Assembly: GCA_944390005.1 (NCBI GenBank)
Contig: CALXOJ010000004.1
Span: forward strand, 62,001-126,000
Direction: 5' to 3'
From: an uncultured Spirochaetota bacterium
GTDB lineage: Bacteria > Spirochaetota > Spirochaetia > JAFGXN01
DNA: 64,000 nucleotides
A program made the position numbers and the translations under genes. This document shows positions 29,209 to 36,364 of the stretch, piece by piece. Each line of letters starts with the position of its first letter. Position 1 is the stretch's first letter. A model generated the notes under the pieces. The model was not told the origin of the DNA. It searched no databases and saw only the letters and a program-made list of their open reading frames with translations.

Positions 29209-29491
29209 TTAAGTTCGCCGGTAATTTTGATTCTGTATCAGATTTGATCTTTGTTTGAATTGGTACAAGATATTATAATGTGAAACCACCAGTAAGCTGT
29301 TTACCTCGTCTGCGCGGGATCTCGTCAAGATTTTCATATCAGATAAATAATTGACAATACGTTTTGAATATCGGTAGACAATTTACTTAAAATTTTTTCG
29401 ACCTTGCGGGTTAAGATAACTGTCATGAGTTGAGATTTCGACGTAACTCATCAAGAGTGATTCCTTGTCGACCGCCTTGCTCAAACTTCAT
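29209..29491 (-). pseudogene. Three nested mini-frames, probable decayed toxin-antitoxin-like gene
   Basis: Three short frames run on the - strand: 29491-29423 (22 residues, MKFEQGGRQGITLDELRRNL), 29426-29334 (30 residues, MTVILTRKVEKILSKLSTDI) and 29337-29209 (42 residues). Each joins the next by an ATGA overlap. The second resembles the start of RelE/ParE-type toxins (hydrophobic strand, then KxxEKxLxKL), and the first the middle of a small antitoxin. One frameshifted gene pair is the simplest reading. Similarity is weak and the identity is a guess. Confidence 0.25.
29251..29279 (+). promoter_or_regulatory. Weak candidate promoter in the debris region
   Basis: TTGTTT (29251-29256), a 17-base spacer and a perfect TATAAT (29274-29279). 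The nearest + strand gene begins over 300 bases later, so this may be unused or drive an untranslated RNA opposite the - strand fragments. Confidence 0.3.
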
Positions 29492-29617
29492 TCCATATTT
29501 TTATTTGATATAAGTTGTTTAGATTTTTTTTAGCGTATTTTAATGTAAAATAATACAAAATATAATTACATGGAATGTAGGTTTTGTGTCATAATTATTT
29601 CGTTGAGGAGGAACGCT

Positions 29618-29896
29618 GTGAATCTGACTTATGTAAGAGGCATGACGTCCGATTGGGTTTTAAAGGAGAATAAGAGAATGAAATTGAAAATATCAATTAT
29701 CGGCAATGCGCAATTCGATATCGAAGTATTGGACACGAAAAACGGAAAGCAATTCAAGTTGCCGGTAATAACCGGATTGTTTTACAAGAACGATGTCGAC
29801 AAAGAGACGTTCTGTTATACTCCCGTGCAAAGCGGTTCCAGACAGGAAGGGGAACGGGTGATGATTGCGGATACAATGTTGTTTTCAATATTGTGA
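29618..29896 (+). CDS. Short hypothetical protein, possibly the front half of a frameshifted gene
   Basis: GTG 29618 has a strong GAGGAGGA site, and an in-frame ATG at 29678 has its own AAAGGAG site (29662-29668), so either may be the start. From MKLKISIIGNAQFDIEVLDT the sequence looks like a real beta-rich protein. It ends at TGA 29894-29896, where the next frame begins by a GTGA overlap. In the next frame the sequence before that junction (GDDCGYNVVFNIVTFLKEKD) is at least as protein-like, so a frameshift near 29830-29870 may have split one gene. No family recognised. Confidence 0.4.
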   Translation: MNLTYVRGMTSDWVLKENKRMKLKISIIGNAQFDIEVLDTKNGKQFKLPVITGLFYKNDVDKETFCYTPVQSGSRQEGERVMIADTMLFSIL

Positions 29897-30195
29897 CTTT
29901 TCTCAAGGAAAAGGATAAAAATCCGGAAGAAGAGAGTTTGACATCGTTTGGAAACTCTTTTGACTGCAGCGATATTAACCAAATTGAAAAAGCACTTTTG
30001 GATGAACGTTACGCAAACCTGATTCGAGGAATTAATAACACAAAAAGGTTGGATTATATGAATGACGGAATCCGAAGCGAACTGAGCGGTGATTTCAGTC
30101 TGACACAACTTTTTGAGCCGTACCGCTGGCAGCCGGTTAAAGCCTTTATGACATATTATCCGTCAGATTTGAATCTGCCTTTGGAGATACGATAG
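29893..30195 (+). CDS. Hypothetical protein, possibly the back half of a frameshifted gene
   Basis: The 100-residue frame starts at GTG 29893 without a ribosome site. It is hydrophilic and well formed (FDCSDINQIEKALLDERYAN, LTQLFEPYRWQPVKAF). It ends four bases before the parA remnant. In plasmids and phages small genes often precede parA, so it may be part of the same lost element. Function unknown. Confidence 0.4.
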   Translation: MTFLKEKDKNPEEESLTSFGNSFDCSDINQIEKALLDERYANLIRGINNTKRLDYMNDGIRSELSGDFSLTQLFEPYRWQPVKAFMTYYPSDLNLPLEIR

Positions 30196-30198
30196 AAT

Positions 30199-30375
30199 AT
30201 GGCTGAAATCATTGCAGTAACAAATCAAAAAGGTGGGGTCGGGAAAACAACAATTGCCGGAAACACAGCGTATGAATACTCACGTGCTGGATATAAAACA
30301 TTGATGATAGACGCGGATCCGCAAGGTTCGCTTTCCGGATAGATGAGCGATAACCTGCAAATAACTTTAATTTGA
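30199..30375 (+). pseudogene. Decayed ParA-type partition ATPase, N-terminal fragment
   Basis: The first 47 codons are a clear ParA/Soj start: the deviant Walker A motif QKGGVGKTT at residues 10-18 and [11 protein letters not shown] at residues 37-47. A TAG at 30340-30342 stops it where the family continues. The same frame then reads MSDNLQITLI before a TGA at 30373, which resembles the segment following DPQGSL in phage- and plasmid-type ParA proteins. Nothing further downstream looks like ParA. An intact protein would be about 250 residues, so about 80% is missing. Confidence 0.85.
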
Positions 30376-30882
30376 ATAGGAGGAACATTAAAAAAAAGAA
30401 TCCGGATTGATTGACTCAATCCGGATAAAATTGTATGCTCTTTGATGTTTGGATTTTCATAGAGAGAGTTTTTCAGAAAAAACCGACGGAGAATCCTTTG
30501 AGAGAATTCGCTTGTCTTGTTGTTAGATACGGTCAGAACAAAAGATTTGGAAACACTTTTGAAAATCAGACAGAAAAACAAAACTCTGATCGGATACCGG
30601 ATGAAGTTTTTATTCTGGCTGATGAACTTTAAAATTTATCCGGAGAATCAGTGAAGCCAATTTTTATGAGACAGCCGAAAGATAGCCAGGCAAATCGATC
30701 TCGTGGAAATGGCGGAAACAGGAACCGGGAGCGCTCCGTTACTCACGTAGGACACGGACATCCGGCAATTCTTCTGACAATAAGAAGAATTCTCTAGATA
30801 AAAATTTTAACAGAATATACATTTTCGGAAGTAAAATCAATCTTCTTCCGGAAACATAATTTTTCGATTCGAGGTGAAAAAA
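30376..30882. other. Debris between parA remnant and mazG
   Basis: About 500 bases with no secure gene. A frame at 30435-30632 (+) encodes 65 residues ending QTEKQNSDRIPDEVFILADE, and the same frame continues past its TAA to 30796, which suggests decayed coding sequence of unknown origin. A - strand terminator lies at 30391-30426. The last 100 bases are AT-rich and probably contain the mazG promoter, which I could not place. Confidence 0.5.
30391..30426 (-). terminator. Intrinsic terminator on the minus strand
   Basis: The arms ATCCGGATTGA (30400-30410) and TCAATCCGGAT (30416-30426) form an 11-bp stem with a five-base loop. Read on the - strand the stem is followed by TTCTTTTTTTT. No - strand gene upstream of it survives, so it probably belonged to a lost gene of the island. 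Confidence 0.75.
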
Positions 30883-31671
30883 ATGTCTTTCTGTTTTGAT
30901 GAACTTTGTTCGATTATTTCCCGTCTGCGCGCTCCGAACGGATGTCCGTGGGATCGAGAACAGACGCCGCAAACTTTGCGAACCTGTCTGATTGAAGAAT
31001 GCTTTGAAGTTGTCAACGCCATTGACAGAAATGATTCGGTCAATGTGCGTGAAGAATTGGGCGACGTTCTTTTGAATGTTGTTATGTTAAGCGAAATTTA
31101 TAAAGAAAAATCTGAGTTCACAGTTGATGACGTTTTAAAAGAAGTTAATGAAAAATTAATTCGCCGTCATCCTCATGTTTTCGGAACGGCAAAGGCGGAA
31201 AATGCCCAAGATGCATTAGCCGGTTGGAATGCCGAAAAACAAAAAGAAAAAACGAAAGAACAATCGATTTTAGACTCTGTTCCGACCGCCTACCCCCCTC
31301 TGCTGAAAGCGTGGAAAATGCAGCAGAAAGCAGCAAAGGTTGGTTTTGATTGGCCCGATCCTTCGGGAGCTGAAAAGAAATTATTTGAGGAATATGATGA
31401 AATTAAAAACGCTGCCAAATCCGGTTCATTTGATGATTTGGAAGAAGAATGCGGGGATTTTTTGTTTGCCGCTGTTAATTGGCTGCGATTGATGGGCATC
31501 AACCCGGAAACAGCATTAAATCGAGCCAATGAAAAGTTCAACAGTCGATTTCGTTTTGTCGAAATTCAATGTCATTTAAATGAAAAACAAAAGAAAGCAA
31601 CTCTCGAAGAAATGGACATTGCGTGGAATCAAGCGAAAGAAAAAACCTCCTCTCATCTAAAAAAAGATTAA
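30883..31671 (+). CDS. mazG: Nucleoside triphosphate pyrophosphohydrolase MazG
   Basis: MazG hydrolyses NTPs and dNTPs to monophosphates and can lower ppGpp or remove damaged nucleotides. The 262-residue protein has two MazG modules: the first with LRAPNGCPWDREQT and metal-binding EECFE...EELGD, the second with EEYDE...EEECGD near residues 170-205. The starting ATG 30883 follows GAGGTG at 30871-30876. It converges with tRNA-Gly, whose terminator overlaps its last codons. Confidence 0.95.
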   Translation: MSFCFDELCSIISRLRAPNGCPWDREQTPQTLRTCLIEECFEVVNAIDRNDSVNVREELGDVLLNVVMLSEIYKEKSEFTVDDVLKEVNEKLIRRHPHVFGTAKAENAQDALAGWNAEKQKEKTKEQSILDSVPTAYPPLLKAWKMQQKAAKVGFDWPDPSGAEKKLFEEYDEIKNAAKSGSFDDLEEECGDFLFAAVNWLRLMGINPETALNRANEKFNSRFRFVEIQCHLNEKQKKATLEEMDIAWNQAKEKTSSHLKKD

Positions 31672-31679
31672 AGGAGGTT
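31641..31679 (-). terminator. Terminator of tRNA-Gly, overlapping the 3' end of mazG
   Basis: The arms AACCTCCT (31644-31651) and AGGAGGTT (31672-31679) form an eight-bp stem with a 20-base loop; on the - strand the stem is followed by TTTTT. The arms happen to equal Shine-Dalgarno and anti-Shine-Dalgarno sequences. Confidence 0.6.
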
Positions 31680-31681
31680 AA

Positions 31682-31752
31682 GCGTTTGATGGGAGTCGAA
31701 CCCACGTCTTCAGCTTGGAAGGCTGAGGTAATAGCCGTTATACCACAAACGC
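31682..31752 (-). tRNA. tRNA-Gly (anticodon TCC)
   Basis: The 71-base cloverleaf is complete: acceptor stem GCGTTTG/CAAACGC, D arm, anticodon loop CTTCCAA with anticodon TCC, and T arm GTGGGTTCGACTCCCAT. The base after the acceptor stem is T (discriminator U73, normal for bacterial tRNA-Gly). CCA is not encoded, so the Cca enzyme at the end of the window would add it. Confidence 0.97.
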
Positions 31753-31762
31753 GTTATAATTA

Positions 31763-31791
31763 TATATAACTCAAAAATTACTTTTTGTCAA
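31763..31791 (-). promoter_or_regulatory. Promoter of tRNA-Gly
   Basis: On the - strand a perfect TTGACA (31786-31791), a 17-base spacer and TATATA (31763-31768), ten bases before the tRNA 5' end. Confidence 0.85.
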
Positions 31792-31808
31792 GTTTTTTTG
31801 ATGATTTT

Positions 31809-34193
31809 TTATTTTAAAATCGCATCCGTCTTTCCGAAACCGCCGCACTCAGGACGAGCAAATTCGAAACTCTCTACGTAACGGCAGCTTCGTAACCAAT
31901 CGCGGACCCGTTTTTGCAAAATTCCTTCTCCCGTTCCATGAATGATCGAAAAACGATGTAATCCGGCAAGAATAAGGCGGTCGACATAGCTTTCTAAAGC
32001 GGAAATTGCTTCGTCTCCTGTCATTCCTCGGAGATCCAATTCTGATGAAACAGTGCCTGTTTCATTCCGGAAAAAAGAGGCAGCATTTGTTTGAATGCGG
32101 GAGGATGGTGCACACGGTCTTAAATCGGCTTCCTTAACCGTCAGTCGCAGCGAATCGGTTTCGGCAACCCATTTCCCTTTTCCTGCCGATCGTACCAATA
32201 CGGCGCGTTGTTTGCTTTGTCCGACAAAGACCTCTTCTCCCGGAGAAAATACATGCCGGTTTGCGGCTAAAATTGCGGCTTCTTGTTTTTCTGCCGACTC
32301 TTTTAAACGCCGTGCTTTCTCGTTAAAATGCGACAGCTGCGTTTCAAGATGTTCTACGACAGAGGCGGATGGCGGTTGGTTTTTCCGTGACAGTTCGCGT
32401 ACTTCCTGCCGCAAACGGCGCACTTCTGCTGCTACACCTGCTTTTTGTTCCTTCTTGAGGCGATAAACGTCGCTGCGGTAAGCAATTTCCTTCAACGCCA
32501 GTGCACGTTCGCGCTCCTTCAGTTCCGACTCTTCTTTTCGGACAGCAGCTTCACGGAGGGCCAATTCGCGCCGCTTATTAAGCAGTTCGTTCATCAGTTT
32601 TGCCGTTTCCGGCACCTCTTTTTCGAAAAAGAACCTCGCTTCCGATAAAACCGAATCCGGCAGTTTTAAAACTGCGGCAATATCGATGGCATGGGCTTCG
32701 CCGGAAGCATCGGGTATCACCGCATAAGACGGACGCATTAAATCCGAATCGAAAGCCATAGCAAAAGCACTGAAATCAGGGGAAAGCAGGACTCTCTCCT
32801 TAATCAATCCATTGTGAGTTGTTAAAAAAACTGCACTCCCCTTCTCTTTTAATGCGTTGAGCAGAGCCAGACCGAGCGCACCTCCTTCCAAAGGATCGGT
32901 TCCGGAAGCGAATTCATCAAGCAAAACAAGGGAATTCTCCTCAGCATTTTCCAAAATCGATTTCATACGGCTCAGATGTGCGGAAAAAGTCGAAAGTGCT
33001 TCAGAGATCGATTGACGGTCTCCAATATCGCAGAGAATGCGTCGAAAAAACGGAAGCCGGGTGGCTCCGTCGGCAAAGACACCGAGCCCGCTTTGCCGGC
33101 AAAAAACAGCCAGTCCAATGCTTTTCAATAAAACTGATTTGCCGCCGGCGTTCGGTCCCGAAATCACACCGCATCGCCTGCATGCTCCCGGAGTAAGCGG
33201 AACGGCGGATTTTCCCAGCTGCGGATGAATCAATCCGGAAAGAAACATCTCCGTTTCCGTTTCCACAAAAGCCGTTTTGAATGTCAAATGAAAACGGCAG
33301 CGGGCCTGCAGAAGATCCCAAACTTCCATACGTTGACGTAAATCCGACAGCGTTTCGCGGTTTTCCGTTACCAGTGCTGAAATACGGCGAAAAACCGCAG
33401 CTAACGCTGCTTGTTTTTCGTTTGAAGCTTCCGTTAGGCGGTTATTAAATTCAACTAATTCCTGAGGTTCGATAAACACGGTGGCTCCGGTTGTCGAACT
33501 TTCGTGAACAATACCCTTGATTTTGCCGGAAAAACCTGCCTTTACCGGCAAAACAACTCTCCCGGAACGAATGGTCTCTGTTTCGGAAGTAAAAAAACTT
33601 CCGTCATACCGTTCGAAACAGGCGCGTGCGGCCGACAACAATCGAGAGCGAGCCTGAGCGATGCGGTTGTCTGCCGCGAGCAGCTCGGGAAGGTCGCTGC
33701 GAATTTCTCCAGACTCATTTAAAAAACGCAGAAAAGCCGAACGCAGCTCTTCAGCGTGCGGGAAATCAAAAAACGGTTCCAGAATTTCAAAATCATTTTC
33801 CGTAAGAGTCGCTTCTTCGATTTTTGTCCGGAAAAAACGAGTTGCACGGCAGCAGGCATCGGTTAAGGTCAAAACAGCGGCGGCCTCCTCCGATTCGATG
33901 CGCACGCCTTCAACGGCAGCGCGTTCCAGCGTTTCCCGAATGGGTTTCAAAGAAAGATCCGGAGTTCCGACCTCGAAAAAAAATGCAGACATCGGTTTTA
34001 AAACGTTTTCAAGCTCGTTTAATCGCCGCTCATCGGTTTCAAACAAAAAGTCGGGAGTCAGCAATTCGGCGCTTTCTTGGGAAAAACAGAATTCTTTCAG
34101 TTTTTGAACAACTGATTCGGCTCCCAATGCTTCCCAATCGGTTAAATCCGTCAAATCTCCGGCAGTGTTGTTGTTGATAGAATGCGTTTTCAT
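31809..34193 (-). CDS. mutS2: MutS2 family endonuclease/ATPase
   Basis: MutS2 is a MutS-like ATPase that limits recombination or rescues collided ribosomes, depending on the species. The 794-residue protein lacks the mismatch-reading domains of MutS and has the core and clamp helices, the ATPase with Walker A GPNAGGKSVLLK, the DEFASGTDP Walker B motif, a long coiled insertion, and a C-terminal Smr nuclease domain (LDLRGMTGDEA, HGTGEGIL). It overlaps rsgA by ATGA. Confidence 0.95.
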   Translation of the reverse strand: MKTHSINNNTAGDLTDLTDWEALGAESVVQKLKEFCFSQESAELLTPDFLFETDERRLNELENVLKPMSAFFFEVGTPDLSLKPIRETLERAAVEGVRIESEEAAAVLTLTDACCRATRFFRTKIEEATLTENDFEILEPFFDFPHAEELRSAFLRFLNESGEIRSDLPELLAADNRIAQARSRLLSAARACFERYDGSFFTSETETIRSGRVVLPVKAGFSGKIKGIVHESSTTGATVFIEPQELVEFNNRLTEASNEKQAALAAVFRRISALVTENRETLSDLRQRMEVWDLLQARCRFHLTFKTAFVETETEMFLSGLIHPQLGKSAVPLTPGACRRCGVISGPNAGGKSVLLKSIGLAVFCRQSGLGVFADGATRLPFFRRILCDIGDRQSISEALSTFSAHLSRMKSILENAEENSLVLLDEFASGTDPLEGGALGLALLNALKEKGSAVFLTTHNGLIKERVLLSPDFSAFAMAFDSDLMRPSYAVIPDASGEAHAIDIAAVLKLPDSVLSEARFFFEKEVPETAKLMNELLNKRRELALREAAVRKEESELKERERALALKEIAYRSDVYRLKKEQKAGVAAEVRRLRQEVRELSRKNQPPSASVVEHLETQLSHFNEKARRLKESAEKQEAAILAANRHVFSPGEEVFVGQSKQRAVLVRSAGKGKWVAETDSLRLTVKEADLRPCAPSSRIQTNAASFFRNETGTVSSELDLRGMTGDEAISALESYVDRLILAGLHRFSIIHGTGEGILQKRVRDWLRSCRYVESFEFARPECGGFGKTDAILK

Positions 34194-35110
34194 TGTCCGC
34201 TCCCGCAGCGGCGTTCCAGTTGACCGTAAAGATTGAAATATGACAGCCAGCGGTCGTTGTCCAACTCTCCGTTTTCAACCGCGTCCTTAACGGCGCAGCG
34301 CGGTTCTGAAATGTGGCGGCATCCGTTGATACCGCAGCGTTCGGCAAACGGAGCAAAATCGGGAAAATGGAACCGCAAATCAGCCGGATCAATTCCGTAA
34401 ACTTCGATTTCCCGAATACCGGGAGAATCAATGATTTCAGGAAGATCGTTTTCTTCCGGAAACAACAGGGAATAGTTGGTGGTATGCCGCCCTCTGTTGT
34501 ATTTTTGAGAGACCGAAGCAACGCGTCGGTCAGCGTCGGGACGCAATACATTCAGCAAAGATGATTTTCCGACTCCCGATTGACCGACTAAAAACAAGCG
34601 GCGGCCGTCGATTGCATTGCGGACGGCTTCAATTCCGCGGTTTTCTTTTACGGAAACAAAAAACAGTTTGATACCGATTGACTCAAAGCCCCGTAATCGC
34701 CGCCGTTCCTCTTCCGTCACGGGAAAATCGGTTTTATTGCAAATTAACCACCGCTCACAATTTTCGGGCGCCGACACAAAAACCCGATCGAGAAACCTCG
34801 GCCGAAACGGCGGTTCGCGAACACAGGTAACCGCCGCCAGAATATCGAAATTGGCTGCAATCGTCTGAGGTTTAGAAAGTTTTTTGTTGAATCGAATAAA
34901 AGCATTTTTTCGAGGCAGCCTGGAAGTAATGAGTCCTTGCGGCGGATTCAAAGAGATTGGTTCAAAATTGACAGAATCGCCTGCGGCAAGCGGATTGTAT
35001 TCAGCTGTCTCTGTATCGAGTGTTTTTCCTTTTAATCGACATTCGTAACGAATACGTTCGCTCAAAACCGTAAAAACATTGTTAATGCCGCACAAAACCG
35101 TTCCCTGCAT
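34190..35110 (-). CDS. rsgA: Ribosome small-subunit GTPase RsgA
   Basis: RsgA is a late 30S assembly factor that checks the decoding centre and releases RbfA. The 306-residue protein has an N-terminal OB domain, a circularly permuted GTPase (NKTDF as G4, then GQSGVGKSSLLN as G1, and DSPGIRE as G3) and a C-terminal zinc site (CGINGCRHISEPRC). Being upstream of mutS2 and overlapping it is notable if MutS2 here acts on ribosomes; that link is inference. Confidence 0.95.
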   Translation of the reverse strand: MQGTVLCGINNVFTVLSERIRYECRLKGKTLDTETAEYNPLAAGDSVNFEPISLNPPQGLITSRLPRKNAFIRFNKKLSKPQTIAANFDILAAVTCVREPPFRPRFLDRVFVSAPENCERWLICNKTDFPVTEEERRRLRGFESIGIKLFFVSVKENRGIEAVRNAIDGRRLFLVGQSGVGKSSLLNVLRPDADRRVASVSQKYNRGRHTTNYSLLFPEENDLPEIIDSPGIREIEVYGIDPADLRFHFPDFAPFAERCGINGCRHISEPRCAVKDAVENGELDNDRWLSYFNLYGQLERRCGSGQ

Positions 35111-35164
35111 AATTTCAGATTACCCGATAGCGGCGCTGCGGTCAACTGTTTTCGGAAAAAAGAA

Positions 35165-35193
35165 TTGACAATTCCCGTTTTCCCGCTTATAAT
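35165..35193 (+). promoter_or_regulatory. Consensus promoter of the pentapeptide-MBL-caspase operon, predicted leaderless
   Basis: Perfect TTGACA (35165-35170), a 17-base spacer and perfect TATAAT (35188-35193). The ATG at 35199 begins six bases later, so transcription should start at or beside its A. There is no ribosome site. Confidence 0.88.
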
Positions 35194-35198
35194 TCAGT

Positions 35199-35801
35199 AT
35201 GTTTGACGAAACCGTTTGCCTTACCGAAGGATGCACGGATCCATGCACTGACGGACAAAGGTTCTGCTGCCGCTGTCTTTCCGAAAATGAAAGAGAACGA
35301 TTGCATACGGTCGTTATCGAAGAACTGCACGCTTCTTCGGTATGGGAAAACCGAAATTTCTCTCTGATGAGCTTCCGTAACGAAGACTTTTCGGAAAAAC
35401 TAATTTTTGCTTCCTCATTTTATGGGGTTATTTTCGAAAATTGCCGTTTTGACAGAAGCCGTTTTTTTGCTTGTTTTTTCGAGAAGGCTGTTTTCATCAA
35501 CTGTTCGTTCAAAGAAACCGAATCAAAATACAATATTGTCGGCAATTCTACTATCCAAAACACTTCGTTTGCAGGATCGGACATTCTTTTCTCCAATTTT
35601 ATCGGAGCTCTCATTGAGAATACCGATTTTTCCGAAACCGATCTCTACTCTTCGACCTTCTTCCGAGCCAGACTGAAGCAGGTCAACTTCTCGAACTGCA
35701 ACTTAAAAAAGACTGATTTCCGCGCAACAAAACAGGAATCTGTTCTTTTCCGTTATTCAAATTACGAAGAGGCATTTTTTGACGGAGGTTCGGTGCTGTG
35801 A
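35199..35801 (+). CDS. Pentapeptide-repeat protein with N-terminal Cys cluster
   Basis: The 200-residue protein opens with six Cys within about 25 residues (CLTEGCTDPC, FCCRC), likely a metal-binding knuckle, then carries degenerate pentapeptide repeats from about residue 55 to the end (for example IFENCRFDRSRFFACFFEKA and VNFSNCNLKKTDF), which fold as a right-handed four-sided helix. Such proteins are binding scaffolds; some mimic DNA and shield gyrase. It is first in a three-gene operon and overlaps the next gene by GTGA. Confidence 0.8.
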   Translation: MFDETVCLTEGCTDPCTDGQRFCCRCLSENERERLHTVVIEELHASSVWENRNFSLMSFRNEDFSEKLIFASSFYGVIFENCRFDRSRFFACFFEKAVFINCSFKETESKYNIVGNSTIQNTSFAGSDILFSNFIGALIENTDFSETDLYSSTFFRARLKQVNFSNCNLKKTDFRATKQESVLFRYSNYEEAFFDGGSVL

Positions 35802-36364
35802 ATCTCTACCCTTTTTTTAATGAAGACGGTTTTTCTAACTCTTATATTCTGGCAACGAAAAAAAACAACTGTCCGTGCGTCATTATTGATCCGTCGGATT
35901 TTACCATCGAAATGCTGCAACTGACGGAAAATCGCAATTACCGAGTTGAAGCGGTTTTTTTGACTCACTATAACCGCTTGCATGTCACCGGATTGACAAA
36001 GCTGTCTAAAATTTACCGTCCTGCCGTATACACTCCCCGAATCGGAGAAAGAGAAAATTTCGATATGATCGAAATCGGTGATCGAAAAACGATTTCAGTC
36101 GGCGATATTGAAATTAAAATTGTCAATTTTTTGGGCGATTTTGGGAACGCTGTTTTTTATCGTATTGGTCGTTTTCTTTTCACGGGCGATTTGTATCAGG
36201 CGGGTGATTGGCACGCTGAAGAGGAAATTTTTACGGTGAACCATGCATTTATCGTTAAAAATCTTAAAAATTATCTGTGCAGTGATAAAAGCAATTTGCT
36301 CATTTATCCCGCTTTCGGTGCGCCGACTTCGTTTCATCTGGAATTTCCCGAATGTTTTTCATAA
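35798..36364 (+). CDS. MBL-fold protein with degenerate metal site
   Basis: The 188-residue protein follows the metallo-beta-lactamase pattern: NSYIL strand, IDPSD, then the position of the HxHxDH motif, and FTGDLYQAGDW. At the motif the sequence is THYNRLHVTG (residues 56-65), so His57 and His62 remain but the second His and the Asp are replaced by Asn59 and Leu61. Normal zinc hydrolysis is therefore doubtful; it may bind a ligand or a single metal. GTG start with GGAGG about nine bases upstream. It overlaps the caspase gene by 13 bp. Confidence 0.75.
   Translation: MNLYPFFNEDGFSNSYILATKKNNCPCVIIDPSDFTIEMLQLTENRNYRVEAVFLTHYNRLHVTGLTKLSKIYRPAVYTPRIGERENFDMIEIGDRKTISVGDIEIKIVNFLGDFGNAVFYRIGRFLFTGDLYQAGDWHAEEEIFTVNHAFIVKNLKNYLCSDKSNLLIYPAFGAPTSFHLEFPECFS

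Noticed and set aside
30225-30581. A - strand frame of 118 residues over the parA remnant
   Set aside because: It is the complement of the clear ParA coding signal and reads through a terminator hairpin.
31689-31769. A + strand frame starting ATG 31689 after AAAGGAGG, antisense to tRNA-Gly
   Set aside because: The ribosome-like site is one arm of the tRNA terminator and the 26-residue frame is just the complement of a tRNA; chance is the better explanation.
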